DNA from: Panorpa germanica
Taxonomy: Eukaryota > Arthropoda > Insecta > Mecoptera > Panorpidae
Assembly: GCA_963678705.1 (NCBI GenBank)
Contig: OY783219.1
Coordinates: 5,394,001 to 5,458,000, forward strand
DNA length: 64,000 nt
Reading direction: 5' to 3'
Shown here one piece after another: positions 14,700 to 27,239 of the stretch. The notes under the pieces were generated by a model that was not told the DNA's origin, did no database searches, and saw nothing but the letters and a program-made list of their open reading frames with translations. A program made the position numbers and the translations under genes. Position 1 is the stretch's first letter. The number at the start of each line of letters is the position of its first letter.

Positions 14700-15890
14700 T
14701 CTATTTTCCTCTAGATCTCATTCTCGTTACTTCCTTCATCCGTCCTCTTTCTTCACTCTTCCCGTACCCTCCCCCCCCCCTCGTTCTCCTAATACCTGCA
14801 TCCTTTCTTCTTTCCCTATTATAAACCTCGCGATCATTCTCATTCCTTTAGTTTCCTTATCTTCCAGCTACTATTCCATCCTCCTCCTCCATAATTGTCC
14901 GCATCTTGTGTTCTACTTCTCTTCATTCATCCTTTCCCTGCACCTCTCTCCCCTACTCTCTTTTCTTTGATGTCTCCTACATTGCTATTACTCTTCCTTC
15001 GTAGTATCCTCTTTCTTCGATAAAATCTTCCTTCTTCTATCATTTCGCATTTCGCCTTTACTAATTCCTTTCACCACCAATATCAACAGCTCCCTCTTTA
15101 CTTTTATCATTCCACTATCTCCTCGTCTACCACACATCTTGCATGCTTTCTCTTCCTCTTTCCTCCAGTAGCTACTTCTTCTTTCTTCGTTCCTTAATCT
15201 AAACCTTGCGATCATTCTCGTTTCCTTTTCTCTTCCTCCAGGTACTCTGCCATCGTCCTCCTTCAGAATTATTTGCATCTTGTATTATATTTCTCTTCAT
15301 TCATCCTTTCCCAGCACTTCTCTCACCTCCTCTCTTATCCTTTCTGTCTACTTTTTTGCCATTCCACTTGCTTTGTAGTACCCTCTTCTTTCCTTCCTTC
15401 ATTTTGCATTCCGCCTTTACTAATTTGTTCCCTCACCAATTTCAAGAACTGTCTCTTTACTTTTATCCTTCCCACACATCCTTCATGCTTTCTTTTCCTC
15501 TTTCTCACAATACCTGCTTCCTCTTTCTTCACTCTCTGGTCTAAACCTTGCAATCATTTTTGTTTCCTTTACTTCTATGTTTTTTCAGATACTCCTGCAT
15601 TCTCCTCCTCCTCCACAACAGTCTGTATCTTGTATTGTAATTCGCTTTATTCATCTTCTTCATCCTTTCCCTACACCTCATTATTTTCCTCCTCTCGTAG
15701 TCTTTGTGGCTCGTTCACTGTTAGTGTTCTCTTCTTTCCTTCTTTCATTTACTGTTTCGTCTTTTCTAATTTGTTTCCTCACCACTCTCTTTACGTTTAT
15801 CTTTTCCCTACCCTCACGTTGTTCCTCTTCATTTCCTCCACTATCAAGCATCCCGGTGCCCATTTATCAGCGCCGTAGCAGAAATATTTG
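14700..15890 (-). pseudogene. Decayed LINE C-terminus in three degenerate tandem copies
   Basis: On the minus strand three segments (about 15590-15440, 15260-15100 and 14870-14760) repeat a broken version of ARFRLxNEExxSxYWxKEEE followed by a CxxC knuckle. This is the C-terminal zinc-knuckle region of the LINE family at 48447-49148. The unit spacing is about 340-370 bp. All copies are broken; the long plus-strand frames here are antisense shadows. Confidence 0.6.
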
Positions 15891-17339
15891 ACTAAAAATC
15901 TTCTGCACCGCACTAATAGATGCATTTTACCATCTTTATCGCTCCCCAATATTTTTACGCACATTTCGTGTGTAATAAATAATATCAATAAATAAATAAC
16001 ACCTTGTTATAAGCCTTTAGCTTTATGGGGGGCCGTGTCCATCGGCCCCTACCTCTTTCTGCTCCTTATTCATCCAACGCCTAACGCAGGGAACAAAATG
16101 TAACCAGGTACAATAGAGTATGCTTACATTTTCACGATTTCTATTCTTTTATCAATACGCGCAACTATTAAATAAGTAAAAACCCCAAAATGTGTGAAAC
16201 CAATCGAAATAAACATTATGAGATATGTGTCGCCATCTTTTATACGAATCCGCAAACACAACTTTGACATTTCAGATAAAATAACTGATAAAGAGAGTCA
16301 ACGACAACGCTATTTTATAATTAGTCGTATCTTCGAAACATGTGGATATATTTCAGTGTTATCTTTACATTCTAAATTGCATATAAAACATAAAAGAAAC
16401 AACTGAAGTTTATCTTAGACTGTACAAGATTCAAACCCACCAGCACTGATCAGATGTAATAGTAATTTACTAAACTAATAACTTAAATTGTGAAAGGTGT
16501 TAAAAACACATGTAATTAAATCTGTATTCAACGCTTGGTTCATTGGTGCTGCAGTTAAGATAAATGGTACAGTCCGCGAAGGAAATTTATTTATAAGTTT
16601 TACGTTCACTTCAAACACATTTTAGTCTAGTTTTTCACCTAAATATTTATAAAATGTAATTGCATATAGTTAACCAAATTATTTACGAAAAGTAATATAA
16701 TTTATGAAATATATACTTCATTGTTTAAGACAATATATTAGCTGGTTTTTGTTAGCCACACTTTTGAGTTATTATCAACAATATAACATTTCAGATACTA
16801 CAATACCCCCTGGAGCGTCAGCAAACCTTATAACGTGTACACTCAAAATAAAAAAGTAATGTATTAAAAATAAATATATAAAATACTAATTGCTCAAAAT
16901 TTGACGGATAAAACTAAGAATAAATATTCTAAAGGAATAAAAAGGTAGTCTGATTAATCTTTGTTAAGGTTTTGTAAGATACAACACAAAAACTGCACTA
17001 TTAATTATATTAAATGTTTTTTAATTGTGTATCAGATTGTACAGGTGTTCGTAACGCGTAGATGCTATCAGGTTGGATATTTATGGTCCAGTCTTTGGAA
17101 GAAAACTGAATTCAACTAAAAACATGCCACACAAGATGTTTAACAAGGGTACAGTCGTTATCATAGTGAACAAACATAAAGAATCAAGTATAGTTTAATT
17201 AGGTTGAGTCCTTCTTTTCAAATCTTATAAAATCGTACTTTTTATATCACACCACTGTATTTCTTGATAGTGATGGTTTATGATCGTATATAGGAGATGC
17301 ATATTACGAATATTAATTCTTTATCACACACACACACTC

Positions 17340-17523
17340 GTATACATCTCTGTTGTGTAAAAAGAGATGGCAAATCATCAAATGTGACGTCACATGCAGA
17401 TTTATTTTTTTATAACTTCTGATCCCTTTAATATTTTAGATGCTAATATCAATCTAACAAATAATTGATCATTTAAGGTACTAATTGCTAACTTTATCAA
17501 TATATAGTACAGTTTTATAGAAA
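17340..17523 (-). mobile_element. Diverged MITE family A fragment
   Basis: Reverse-orientation remnant ending 'tatatagtacagttttatag'. A complete family A copy starts immediately next to it at 17524, so one member is nested in or abuts an older one. Confidence 0.6.
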
Positions 17524-18138
17524 TGGGCTTGTGTCCTATGTCTTAATTTCTATAAAAGTGTACTATATATTGATAAAGTGGGTTACTAGAACCTCAAATG
17601 TTCAATTATTTTTTAATAACTCCTTATATGTTAAGAGATATTAACAATTAAAAGTCATTTTGTCTCTTTAATTATTAAAGGGATTCAACGTTGTACACAT
17701 TCCAAATGCATGTGACATCACAACCGCTGCCAACCTTACAGCTCATAAATATCTGCTATATATGTATTTATATATCAAATATTATTTACAGCTATTTCAA
17801 GGAACAATAAAATTCCAATATTATGTCTACCTTAGTAGGGTTAAATAAAATAAAAACTTATTATTCTTTGTCTTCACTTTATTATTTGACTACCAACAGC
17901 TACAAAACATTACCACAGCACTGACCTACTCAACAAATAACTGACGTTAAAATGCATTTCACGTCATACAAATGGCCGACCATTTCCAGCGCTAAAACTA
18001 CAATTCAAACTTTTAATTGCTATATCTTCGTCAGCATTTTGATATTTAATAAAATAGACACGCGAATACACATTTATTAACATCAATTTCAATCAACAAT
18101 TGAAAAATCGACCACTAAAAAATGAGGACACAAGCCCA
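17524..18138 (+). mobile_element. MITE family A, complete copy
   Basis: TGGGCTTGTGTCCT at the left end and AGGACACAAGCCCA at the right form perfect 14-bp terminal inverted repeats around about 590 bp of AT-rich noncoding DNA. It is the best reference copy of the family in this window. Confidence 0.9.
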
Positions 18139-18575
18139 TTCATATATTTTTGAGTTATCACAATATAATTTTACAATATCTTTTATTTGAAATAGTGAGG
18201 TATTGAAATAGAGTCAAACTATAGCTTTTTCTTTAGAATATGGGTGCACTAAAAATATTTAAAATAATTAAGTCGATCATAATCATAATAATATATTATA
18301 GCACACATGCGTTGACGACTATGACATTAAAACATAACCTATAATTCTCAGCGTGAACGTATCAGAACATTTATTACCCATAACTATAAATTTTTAATAA
18401 AGTATTTATGTTATAGCAAAAAAGCAACAGTAATAACCTAACTTTTATTTTATATTTAAACGAATGCGTCAAAGTTTAGAAGTATGTTATGCCTATATTT
18501 TAAAAATAAGTGTGGACAAGTGTTCGCCAAATGATCGTGCACTCTCATTCGACATCGAATAATCGGCTGTAAAAT

Positions 18576-21500
18576 TTATTTTAATTTCTTTTGTTGCAAA
18601 TATCTTGTTCCAACCGGACGAATAAAAAGAAAGTAAAAAATTTCAACCAAACTTAAAAGGCTAGCGCCAACGAACAATCCTACGGTTCCTCCAATTGAAA
18701 CTGTAAATAATAAAACAGAATTAGCCATTAAATAACTCTCAAAATCTGGTTCAGATCCTTTCAGAATTAAATTTATATTATGTAGAAATGTATTTGAAAA
18801 TTTAAAAAGTTTTCTTCACTCAGACACTACTAGCGTCTCTAGCGGTGGATTTATACACTATAATAGAAACTATTCATGGCGGGGTTTTCAAAATGAATAA
18901 TTATGTAGATTTTTATTTACCTACGAGATCCAGTTTTCCTCTGACTACTGTTCGAATATATTTTTCGCTAGGAAGTTGAGTCAATAAAATCTCCACCTGA
19001 GGAGGCCCTCTACCTCTAAAAAAAACAAAATAATATAGAAATAACATATTCATGTTATAAAATAGAAAACAATATTTTCTCTTACGCGGTTTTTATCATC
19101 GCAACTAAATCTATAAACATTTCTGTACAAGAAGTATCACAATGGCAAACCATTCCATTCTCATCAGAAGACCACGCTTTTTTATTCGCAGGTTTAAGAA
19201 GATTGTTGTCTTTTAAGCATGCTACACCAAGATAACCACACTCGGGATCTCCAGCTGAAAAAATATCATCAAGTTATTGATTGAAATTGATGTATATTGG
19301 CGTTTTTATTTTATTAAATATCTAAATGTTCACGGAGATATAGCAATTAAAAATTTGAATTGTAGTTTTAGCGCTACTGATGTCGGCCATATTTATGACG
19401 TAACATGTCTGTACTAGTAAGGGTAAGACTTTTTAAATTGGTAATATCTCCTAACATATAAGAAGTTATTAAAAAATAATTCGATGGTTCATAACTCGAC
19501 TTAACTTACGGTTCAAAGGCATGCTATGAGTAGTACAGTTGCATTTTTCAATTTGCGATTTTTTTATGCAATCGACTACGCAAGCAGAGTAGCTGTAGCT
19601 AGGATACGATTTCAGATAATTCTCGTCGATGAAGCGGCATTCCCTGGTCTCGATGTCCACTTCACGGACCGAGTCGTCATTGCCGGTTTCTGCAACTGCT
19701 ATCATTTGCTGTATAATATCCTTCATGGTGACTTTTATGCTTACTACTTCGGAAAATATTGGGACCTCTTCCCTGCCCACTATGTGGACCTAAAATGTTA
19801 AGAAAAAAACCATTATGTTTGTTTAAATGACACAATTTATTTTCTAAAGGTTCTTCCAACACTGATTATGTATTAAATATAACAAACTTTTAATGGGCTT
19901 GTGTCCTATGTCTTAATTTCTATAAAACTGTACTATATATTGATAAAGTGGGTTACTAGAACCTCAAATGTTTAATTATTTTTTAATAACTCCTTATATG
20001 TTAAGAGATAATAACAATTAAAAAAGTCATTTTTTACCTTTAATTATTAAAGGGATTCAACGTTGTACACATTCCAAATGCATGTGACATCACAACCACT
20101 GCCAACCTTACAGCTTATAAATCTCTGATATATGTATTTATATATCAAAATATCAAATATTATTTACAGCTATTTCAAGGAACAATCAATTTCCAATAAT
20201 ATGTCTGCCGTAGCAGAGTTAAATAAAATAAAAACTTATTATTCGTTGACTTGACTTGATTATTTGACTACCAACAGCTACAAAACAAAGTTAAAATGCA
20301 TTTCACGTCATACAAATGGCCGACTATTTCTAGCGCTAAAACTACAATTCAAATTTTTAATTGCTATATCTCCGCCAACATTTAGATATTTAATAAAATA
20401 GACACGCCAATACACATTTATTAACATCAATTTCAATCAACAATTGAAAAATCGACACATAAAAAATGAGGACACAAGCCCATTGCTCTTGCCACCAAAT
20501 TGATTTACTTACATATATTGGTTCAGTCGTATTGAACAGCAATTTTCCAGGACCTGTCACACTGTTGCATGTCATGTCAAGTTTTGAACGTTGACTGAAA
20601 AGAAAGTATATCATTATTTTAGTAGTCTATCATAGTCTATACGTAGTGCAACTATTAAATTACGTAAAACATTTTTATATACATACATATTTTAATTAAT
20701 GTCATACATTTTTATTTATTAACACCCCTCCTCAACAAGTTTCATGTGAAATTTCACAACAATTCGTTGCTCTATTGTTACACTTAACATTTTCACGGCG
20801 AATCAAAAAAACAACTCCAATGCGAATGAAGACTATCACTATACTAATTCATAGTGCACCACGTATTTATTGGATTGAGTGATTATGTTCATATCACAGG
20901 AAACAATGGCAGTCTTTAACCCAAACAAACTCCAAATTTTACTGGTGTATTTTCTTAAAAAACTTACGTTGTTTGAAGAGAATTCAAGGCATAACATTTT
21001 CCATAAACTGTCATAATTGGCATAAAATTGTCACAGCAATCAAAGGGAACACCGTTCCACATACAATTATTGATTAACTCGTCACAAGAAGAACGAATCT
21101 AAAAATTTAATAACTAATAAATTTCAATTTCTAACTTTTTTATTGAAACTCTGTTCTTACTATTTCCATGTAGTAGCTGTAATTTCCTGGAAAACACATA
21201 GAAGAAGTTGGATTTTTCTTACATTCAGCTATGACATTGGTAAATTCAGTTTCAGTAAAAAATGCTATTACATTTAAGTTATCTTCCATATCAAAATTGT
21301 TAATTATATTTTTCCTGAAAGTAGATAAATTTAAATCGCCTTCTAATATAGTAATGCAACACTATAAACACATTATTTATTGGTAATACACTTACGTCTG
21401 CAAATATTTAATGGTTTTTTGCTTTCCTTGCGATGGTGAAAATGTTTCACATACTATAATTGATGGAAAAGAAGTATTCCATCGGATAAAGTCGGTATCG

Positions 21501-21923
21501 ACTACAGTTTCAATGGGATTTGTGAGAAATGCTGAATAAGATTCAACGACTAAACATCCCACTGCTATCCAAGCCAAGATTACACAGATCATCCAAAAAA
21601 TCCTTTAAAATGTATCATAAGATAACATTACTTTTATAATAAACATATTAACATATACTTTATCATGAGATGAAGCTTTCACTTTAATGTTTATCGATAT
21701 GGATGTATTCAGCATTTTAGAGATTGATATCCATTCAAATAGAAACTAAGTGAGCTAACAGAACTACATCCCAGTAATTAAGTCGCAGATCCCAAGTATA
21801 TCAATGTTAATTTTTGTAAATATATACATACCTTTCAACCAGCATATAACGCCCATCCAAAATAAATTTTAGTCCATGCAAACTTGAACGTAAAAAGTAA
21901 TCTTTAATTATAGAAAAAAACAT
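18576..21923 (-). CDS. Pickpocket-type DEG/ENaC sodium channel subunit
   Basis: Nine coding exons: 21923-21832, 21602-21396, 21314-21161, 21098-20968, 20594-20513, 19789-19510, 19254-19086, 19015-18921 and 18700-18576. Phases agree throughout and give 444 aa. There is a short cytoplasmic N-terminus, TM1 at about residues 33-54 (IFWMICVILAWIAVGCLVVE), then a large cysteine-rich extracellular loop. The loop has the family signatures CMWNGVPFDCC and GKCYALNS, and the distal CRF..YSYSACVVDCIKK..CNCTTHSMP and CHCDTSC blocks. TM2 starts SIGGTVGLFVGASLLSLVE and carries the G-A-S selectivity filter (415-417). DEG/ENaC channels are amiloride-sensitive Na+ channels; insect pickpockets serve chemo- and mechanosensation. 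Which pickpocket this is cannot be decided here. At 444 aa it is short for the family, but no domain is missing. MITE A copies sit in two introns. Confidence 0.93.
19270..19495 (-). mobile_element. MITE family A fragment in a pickpocket intron
   Basis: A reverse partial copy from 'attgatgtatattggcg' to 'gttattaaaaaataatt', with an internal deletion. It ends about 15 bp before the exon border at 19510. Confidence 0.75.
19894..20482 (+). mobile_element. MITE family A, complete copy in a pickpocket intron
   Basis: Has both termini (TGGGCTTGTGTCCT and AGGACACAAGCCCA). It lies in the intron between exons 20594-20513 and 19789-19510 and makes up most of that intron. Confidence 0.9.
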
Positions 21924-22443
21924 TTTTAAATGTTGCTTATTATGTTGTTCCTTCAACTAAAGAAACGCCAAGTTATAACTGCAGCACTTGCATTGATTTA
22001 TTTTGCTTTAATGCAATTCATTTAATATTCAATGAATTAGTAATATTATTATCCAATATCATGTAGTCATGCAATACTTAAATAATAAAACATATTATTT
22101 AATATTTAATTTTACATATACATAGTAACATAAAATACATGCTTACATCGTTTTATAACGAATACTTTGAAGACAAAACTATTTATTAATATTTGTAGGT
22201 GAATCCTGAATAATTATTAAATTGTTTATTAAGATAAGACTAAAACAACATAAGACTTAAACGTCTGATTTAAGACATAACAACTCGAAAATGTATGAGC
22301 CCCAAACTTACTAACGAAACTATATTTATGTTTCAATATATTGAAATATATCTGGGTACACTTATCAGAATAATTTGATTATTTGTAGAATGCGGCCTCA
22401 GATATCATAACGATATAAAAACTAGGAGTTGATATTAAACTTT

Positions 22444-22882
22444 AACAGTAGCGAGCGAAAGGAATATTGGCCAGCTATTAAAGGGAGGCAGTGAAGGAAA
22501 GAGGTGGATGGCGGAAATAGTAAGAAGGAAAGAAAAAACAGGAGAATAAATAAGCTGGTGGCTGGGTTGCACAAGGAACAGGAAGAGAAAGGAAGTACTA
22601 AAACAGGCAGTGAAGGGAAGCAGGAGAAAGAAAGAAGTAGCGAGGAAACAGTTAAACTTCAGCCCAGAAAAATAGACTAGGGAATAGACCAGTACAGAAG
22701 GAAGACTAAGGAAAATGAAGGAAGAGGGTCAAGAGAAGAAGAAGCAGAAAGTACTTTTGGAAATAAAAAGGTCTAGAATAATGTAAATTTAATTGTAAGT
22801 TGGAGTATATGAAATGTATTAAGAATGTAGATTGTAAAGCCGAAAGGCGAACAATAAACAATTAATAATTAATTAATTAATG
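22444..22882 (+). mobile_element. 5'-truncated LINE 3' end
   Basis: Nearly identical at its start to 48856-48960 (gcgaaaggaatattggccag) and with the same 3' tail 'gattgtaaagccgaaaggc' followed by a TTAA-type simple repeat. The 9-bp direct repeat TTAAACTTT at 22435-22443 and 22883-22891 is a plausible target duplication. Only the last codons of the reverse-transcriptase ORF remain. Confidence 0.75.
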
Positions 22883-22891
22883 TTAAACTTT

Positions 22892-23600
22892 TTAGACGAT
22901 AAACATATAGCGCTGCGAATTTGTCTAGAAAATATTTAGGATTACAAGCACATTAAAAAGTGTTCTCCAAGTGCTACCTACATCTCTAGTTCTCTTTAAA
23001 TTTACTTTTGTTTTACATCAATATTTGGGAAAGTTGCAATAATTCAGGTCCAATTACGCTGTTCAAACTGCCCTCTGTAAAGTTTGCTAAAAGTTTCCAA
23101 AATACAGATATATATTTAATGTTATTACTAAGAAATATTAACTACACAATATTAAGAAAGTAATCTTTATTAATCATTAATTTCTGAAAGAATTATTCGG
23201 TGCAAGGAACTATGTTTCGAGGAGATTTCTTATTTAAATTGCCTCTGAGTGAATCTAGAATTAATTTGTCCTTGTTATTAATATCTGCCTCCTTTATCTC
23301 TTCCAGATATACACCCCTACTATCCACATGTTTATATACATAAGTCTTCTATCCAACAAACTTTAAATCCTTAAATTATCATTTATAGTTTATAAGATAT
23401 AACTATTTCTTTGCTCGTTATACGTATATCAAAAATAATTAAGAGGAAACTTTTAAAACAATTCTTTAATGTTTATATATAATTTAATAATAATCATTTA
23501 TTACAAAAAAGGGCCATGAATTTCATAACTGCTGCATTAACCTAGTGTTTCTTTATAATTAAATATTATAAATAAATACAATCTTTAATTAAATCAGCTC
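22892..23600. other. Intergenic, nothing recognised
   Basis: AT-rich DNA between the LINE fragment and the 3' end of NF-YC. No coding potential or repeat relationship was seen. Confidence 0.5.
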
Positions 23601-25958
23601 TCATTCTCCCTCGCTTAAATTAGATGATTGTAGATACACAGGAGTCCCGCTTGAATGTTGTCCGACCTGATAAAACAAATAATATAATTATAAATATTAC
23701 AATAAATATGTATATTGTTTAAAAGTAACACAAGTGGAGAAAGTTTGCGTGAATTCGGCTTCCTGCAGCGATTTTACGAGTTTATATGAATAAATATTAG
23801 TTTCTGCTCATACCTGAATTATTTGGGGCTGACCACTCACACCTGAATTAGTTGTAGCCCCTTGTAGAACAAGAGGTTGAGATGAATTTCCTTGCATTTG
23901 CATTCGAATCATATTTAATTGTGATTGACTGAGTTGTAACTAGAAAAAGTATGTAATAATGATTAACAAACATTTAATTTAATTTAGTGGACACCAGGGC
24001 TGAGGACTCGGAAGAAATTTCTAGTCAGAGTAATCGTAGCCGGAATTTAGATTGCGACTCCACTTTGAACTCCATAAGTGAAGAAACTAAATTTCTAATA
24101 ACTTTACTTGGTTCTTTAAATAACTATTTAAAAGAAATCACATTTAATATCCAGATAGTTAACTTTATCAGTACATATAAAATACTTTCTAGAATTTTGT
24201 TGATAATCCAAATTAAAGTGTGATATCCTATGAAAAAAATATAATGCATCTAAGATAACTTTATACTTAATATAATTGAATTTATCGCAGATTTATACTG
24301 GAAATTGGAACTCGAATTTAATTTGATCGGAACCGAATAGTTTTTAACTGAGTTCGCAGCCCTTAACACACAATTTCATTTTCCTTACAGGTATTTGTTG
24401 TAATTCTCCATTTGGTGTTATTATTTGCTGTACAACTTGGATGGAACCTCCACCATTACTATTAGTTGGGGAATCATTTGATGTACCAGATTGTACACCT
24501 TGTGTTGTAATTATTTGAGAGGACTGAGATGTAGATGCACCATCCTAAAAAAGTACATACATTATTAACTACCATTTAGTAATTATAGCTATAATAGTTA
24601 TTAAAAAAGTAGTATTTTACATCTATAGAAATAGTAGCTGTGTTTTGGTTTTGGTTTTGATTTTGGTTTTGTCTACTCGATGTCGGTGTGGATGATCCTT
24701 GAAGTGCAGCTTGGTGCTGTTGTGCAAGTTGAAAATAATAATGTACTTGATCTGCATTCATCGATTTAGCACCGTCTTCACGAGGTTTAGTTGGTTTTAA
24801 TTCATCTCTTGGTACAATATCGATCAGAAAATCAAACTGATCATATTTTGTGATTGCCATAGCTATGTCATTTCTCTGTAAATAAATATTGATTGATATC
24901 GTGTTGAGATTGTTGTGGTTAATTGTTTAATTAAAAACCTGTAACGTTCGTCGTTTATTATCTTCCGTATGTTGCCAAGCTCTTAATGTTAATTCAGTGA
25001 TAAAAATTTCTGCAGCTTTTGCAAACAGCATTGGCGCTTCTGCTGAAATCATCTTAACATCGCCATCGAGTTTCATTATCTTTTTGATTCTAGCTAAGGG
25101 AAGTGCTTGCTGTTTAAAATGTTTCTGTAAAATAATACACTGTTATTATCCTGTTGTATTTAATATATATATTAATCAATAATGTTAAACGTACATGTGT
25201 AACTTTGCGAACATCGTCCATAACTTTTGGCCAAAAGTTATTAAGTGTGGCTTGTGTCTCACTGATTGGAGTTGATAATTCATCGTCATCATTTTGGAGC
25301 AACTCAATTTCTGCTGCTTTGGCTGCTTCAACAGCCTCTGGATTATTTCTGCGAATTTAGAAAATATTACATATAATTTTGCAGTAAATGACCACATACG
25401 ATTACGTAGTGTACTTTTAACAGCAAATAGTTAAGTAGTAGAAAGAAGTAAAATCCTACTAAGATTCGTTGGAACTCTTAAATATACAAATATAATCATA
25501 GATAATACTTATTCAGAGTGGTATACACTCCTTAATGCAGAGAAGTGTTGTTTGTATTAATCATGAGGACTTCTTATTTAAGATATAGACTAAGGTATAA
25601 TAACAATAAAACTTGTAATTTGTTAAGTTATATATGATAATGGTTTCTTTTAAAAGTTTGTAATTCTGAAAAAATGGTTGGATTTGAATAGAGCCTCTAC
25701 AGTATGAATTGCCGCACTTTCCACATGCCAATGTAACCTACAATCTAATTTTAATTTATTTCCAATTGAATTCTAATTCGATAATATAATAACGTTCAAA
25801 TCACTGATGAAATCAAACAGGTAGAAAACACTTAAACATTATGATATGAGATCCTAATGATATAAATCTCCAAGGCAAAGGTTATCTTTTTTGACATTTC
25901 AACAATAGAATGTTACATAAAATACTTGTACTTACGGATTAACAAAATATACAGACAT
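23601..25958 (-). CDS. Nf-YC: Nuclear transcription factor Y subunit gamma (NF-YC)
   Basis: Seven coding exons: 25958-25936, 25348-25195, 25124-24939, 24875-24621, 24544-24389, 23939-23814 and 23666-23601; continuous phase, 321 aa. After a short acidic N-terminus and the FWPKVMDDV segment comes the H2A-like histone fold (about residues 62-140). It contains [57 protein letters not shown] and [16 protein letters not shown], all near-invariant in the family. The C-terminal half is Gln/Asn/Ser/Thr-rich, with an NQNQNQ run and a conserved [14 protein letters not shown] segment. NF-YC pairs with NF-YB and then NF-YA to bind CCAAT boxes in promoters. It is divergent with DMAC1 across 443 bp. Confidence 0.97.
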
Positions 25959-26401
25959 TTTTTTAAACCAATCACAATTATTTTTATAAAATAATTAAAG
26001 TTAAAACTAATAATCTAATACTATTTCAAATTGGCGAATCAAAACAAATTTTGTACGCTAAGGAATATAACACGTCCAATCATCAAACATTTACTTTCTG
26101 AATATGATGCACCAATGGCCAATAGAGCAGCCAATAGGAATTTAATTTTGTGACAGAATGTTTTCTTCTTCTTAATTATTAGAAGCCTTCAACTCAAAAT
26201 AGCTTTCAATAATTTTGAGGTTACTTCCTTGTTTTTTTTATTATTTATTAGTTTATAATCTTTTGTCTTTAATATAATAGAAAATAAATGTTAAAAACCA
26301 TTAACAATCCAACCTATTGTTAATATTATGAATGACAAATCTTCATTAACTTGTGATTTAGTTAATTTTATACATAGCTGTCATTACAATAAGATATAAA
26401 A
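25959..26401. promoter_or_regulatory. Shared divergent promoter of NF-YC and DMAC1 with six CCAAT boxes
   Basis: 443 bp separates the two start codons. CCAAT pentamers occur at 25968-25972, 26076-26080, 26112-26116, 26119-26123 and 26131-26135 on the plus strand and at 26030-26034 on the minus strand. Four lie within about 60 bp (26076-26135). The cluster is nearer NF-YC. No TATA box is evident, as expected of a housekeeping bidirectional promoter. Confidence 0.6.
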
Positions 26402-26752
26402 ATGAGTTCTCCTAAAGTTTCTGATGGATTAAAGGGACGTAGCGCCTCAGATCCTGATTGTTTATCATGTAAGCTGGTTACAAGTGGTGTATTTTTATTA
26501 GTGGCAACCTACTTTAAAATAGCTGGAGAACAGAAACCTAGAGCTAAAAAGATTCCGATGTATTTTGTTGCAACTGGTAACTGAAGATTTGCTTATTGTT
26601 TTACAACATTCTTTATAATTGTTTAATACAAAATATTTTATGTTTCTTCTATTATTAAAGTTTCCTTAACTGCTGCTATCGGTTCTTTAATGGACACACA
26701 GATAAAGGGGGTATATGAAACTCTGTCTGCAAAATGGAAACAGGAAGAATAA
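26402..26752 (+). CDS. DMAC1/TMEM261-like complex I assembly factor
   Basis: Two exons, 26402-26576 and 26661-26752, joined in phase (ATG at 26402, GTAACT donor, AAG acceptor), 88 aa. A short N-terminus leads to DPDCLSCKLVTSGVFLL: a CxxC (Cys20, Cys23) directly before a hydrophobic segment, the signature of the small DMAC1 (distal membrane-arm assembly) family. A second hydrophobic stretch, YFVATVSLTAAIGSLM, follows, and the protein ends AKWKQEE. In human cells DMAC1 acts in the inner mitochondrial membrane in building the distal membrane arm of complex I. The assignment rests on the CxxC plus membrane pattern and small size. An AATAAA lies near 26829. It converges on RTRAF. Confidence 0.75.
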
Positions 26753-27239
26753 AATTGTGTATTGATATAAATAAGATAAATTGATTTGTTATATATAAGA
26801 TTAAAGTTACATTTTTTATATATCTTTATAATAAACCTAATATATATTCTAAATTCTCTTTTACTGAAGATAATATCGCTTTTATTTAAATTTAGAAATA
26901 CGATAAACTTTTAACACAAACAGAAAATATAACTTAGATTTTATATTTTAATTGATATATAATATTTTCCTACATTGTGTAGTAAGATAATCATTGAATT
27001 CGAAGCATCCGATTTTTCTAAAATCATCTTTCCAATAGATGAAAGAAATTCCTTTGTTATGAATTGTTGATTTATCTAAAAACAACATTTCCATTGTTGC
27101 GATTAACTAATAAATAAAAAGACATCCATAATACACAAAACATGAACCTTTTTGTAATCTATATAATATTTCTCTTTAGCAAAACCTAGTTATTCGAAAA
27201 AACCTATAATTTTTAAAAAGGTATTCTTGCAAAGTATGC

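Larger units (their letters stand above)
5900..18500. other. Gene-free, repeat-rich region
   Basis: No exon of a host gene could be supported on either strand. The region holds MITE copies, decayed LINE 3' ends, a transposase fossil and a minisatellite, all listed separately. The longest open frames (up to about 200 codons near 15.3-15.9 kb) run antisense through LINE debris. Confidence 0.6.

Noticed and set aside
15206-15891. Plus-strand frames of up to 201 codons rich in Ser, Phe, Leu and Pro
   Set aside because: Antisense of purine-rich LINE debris; no initiation context, splice structure or family.
16420-16460. tRNA-like T-arm (gattcaaacccac)
   Set aside because: No matching D, anticodon or acceptor stems on either strand.
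23987-24223. Plus-strand frame of 78 codons
   Set aside because: Lies within an NF-YC intron, very AT-rich, no support.
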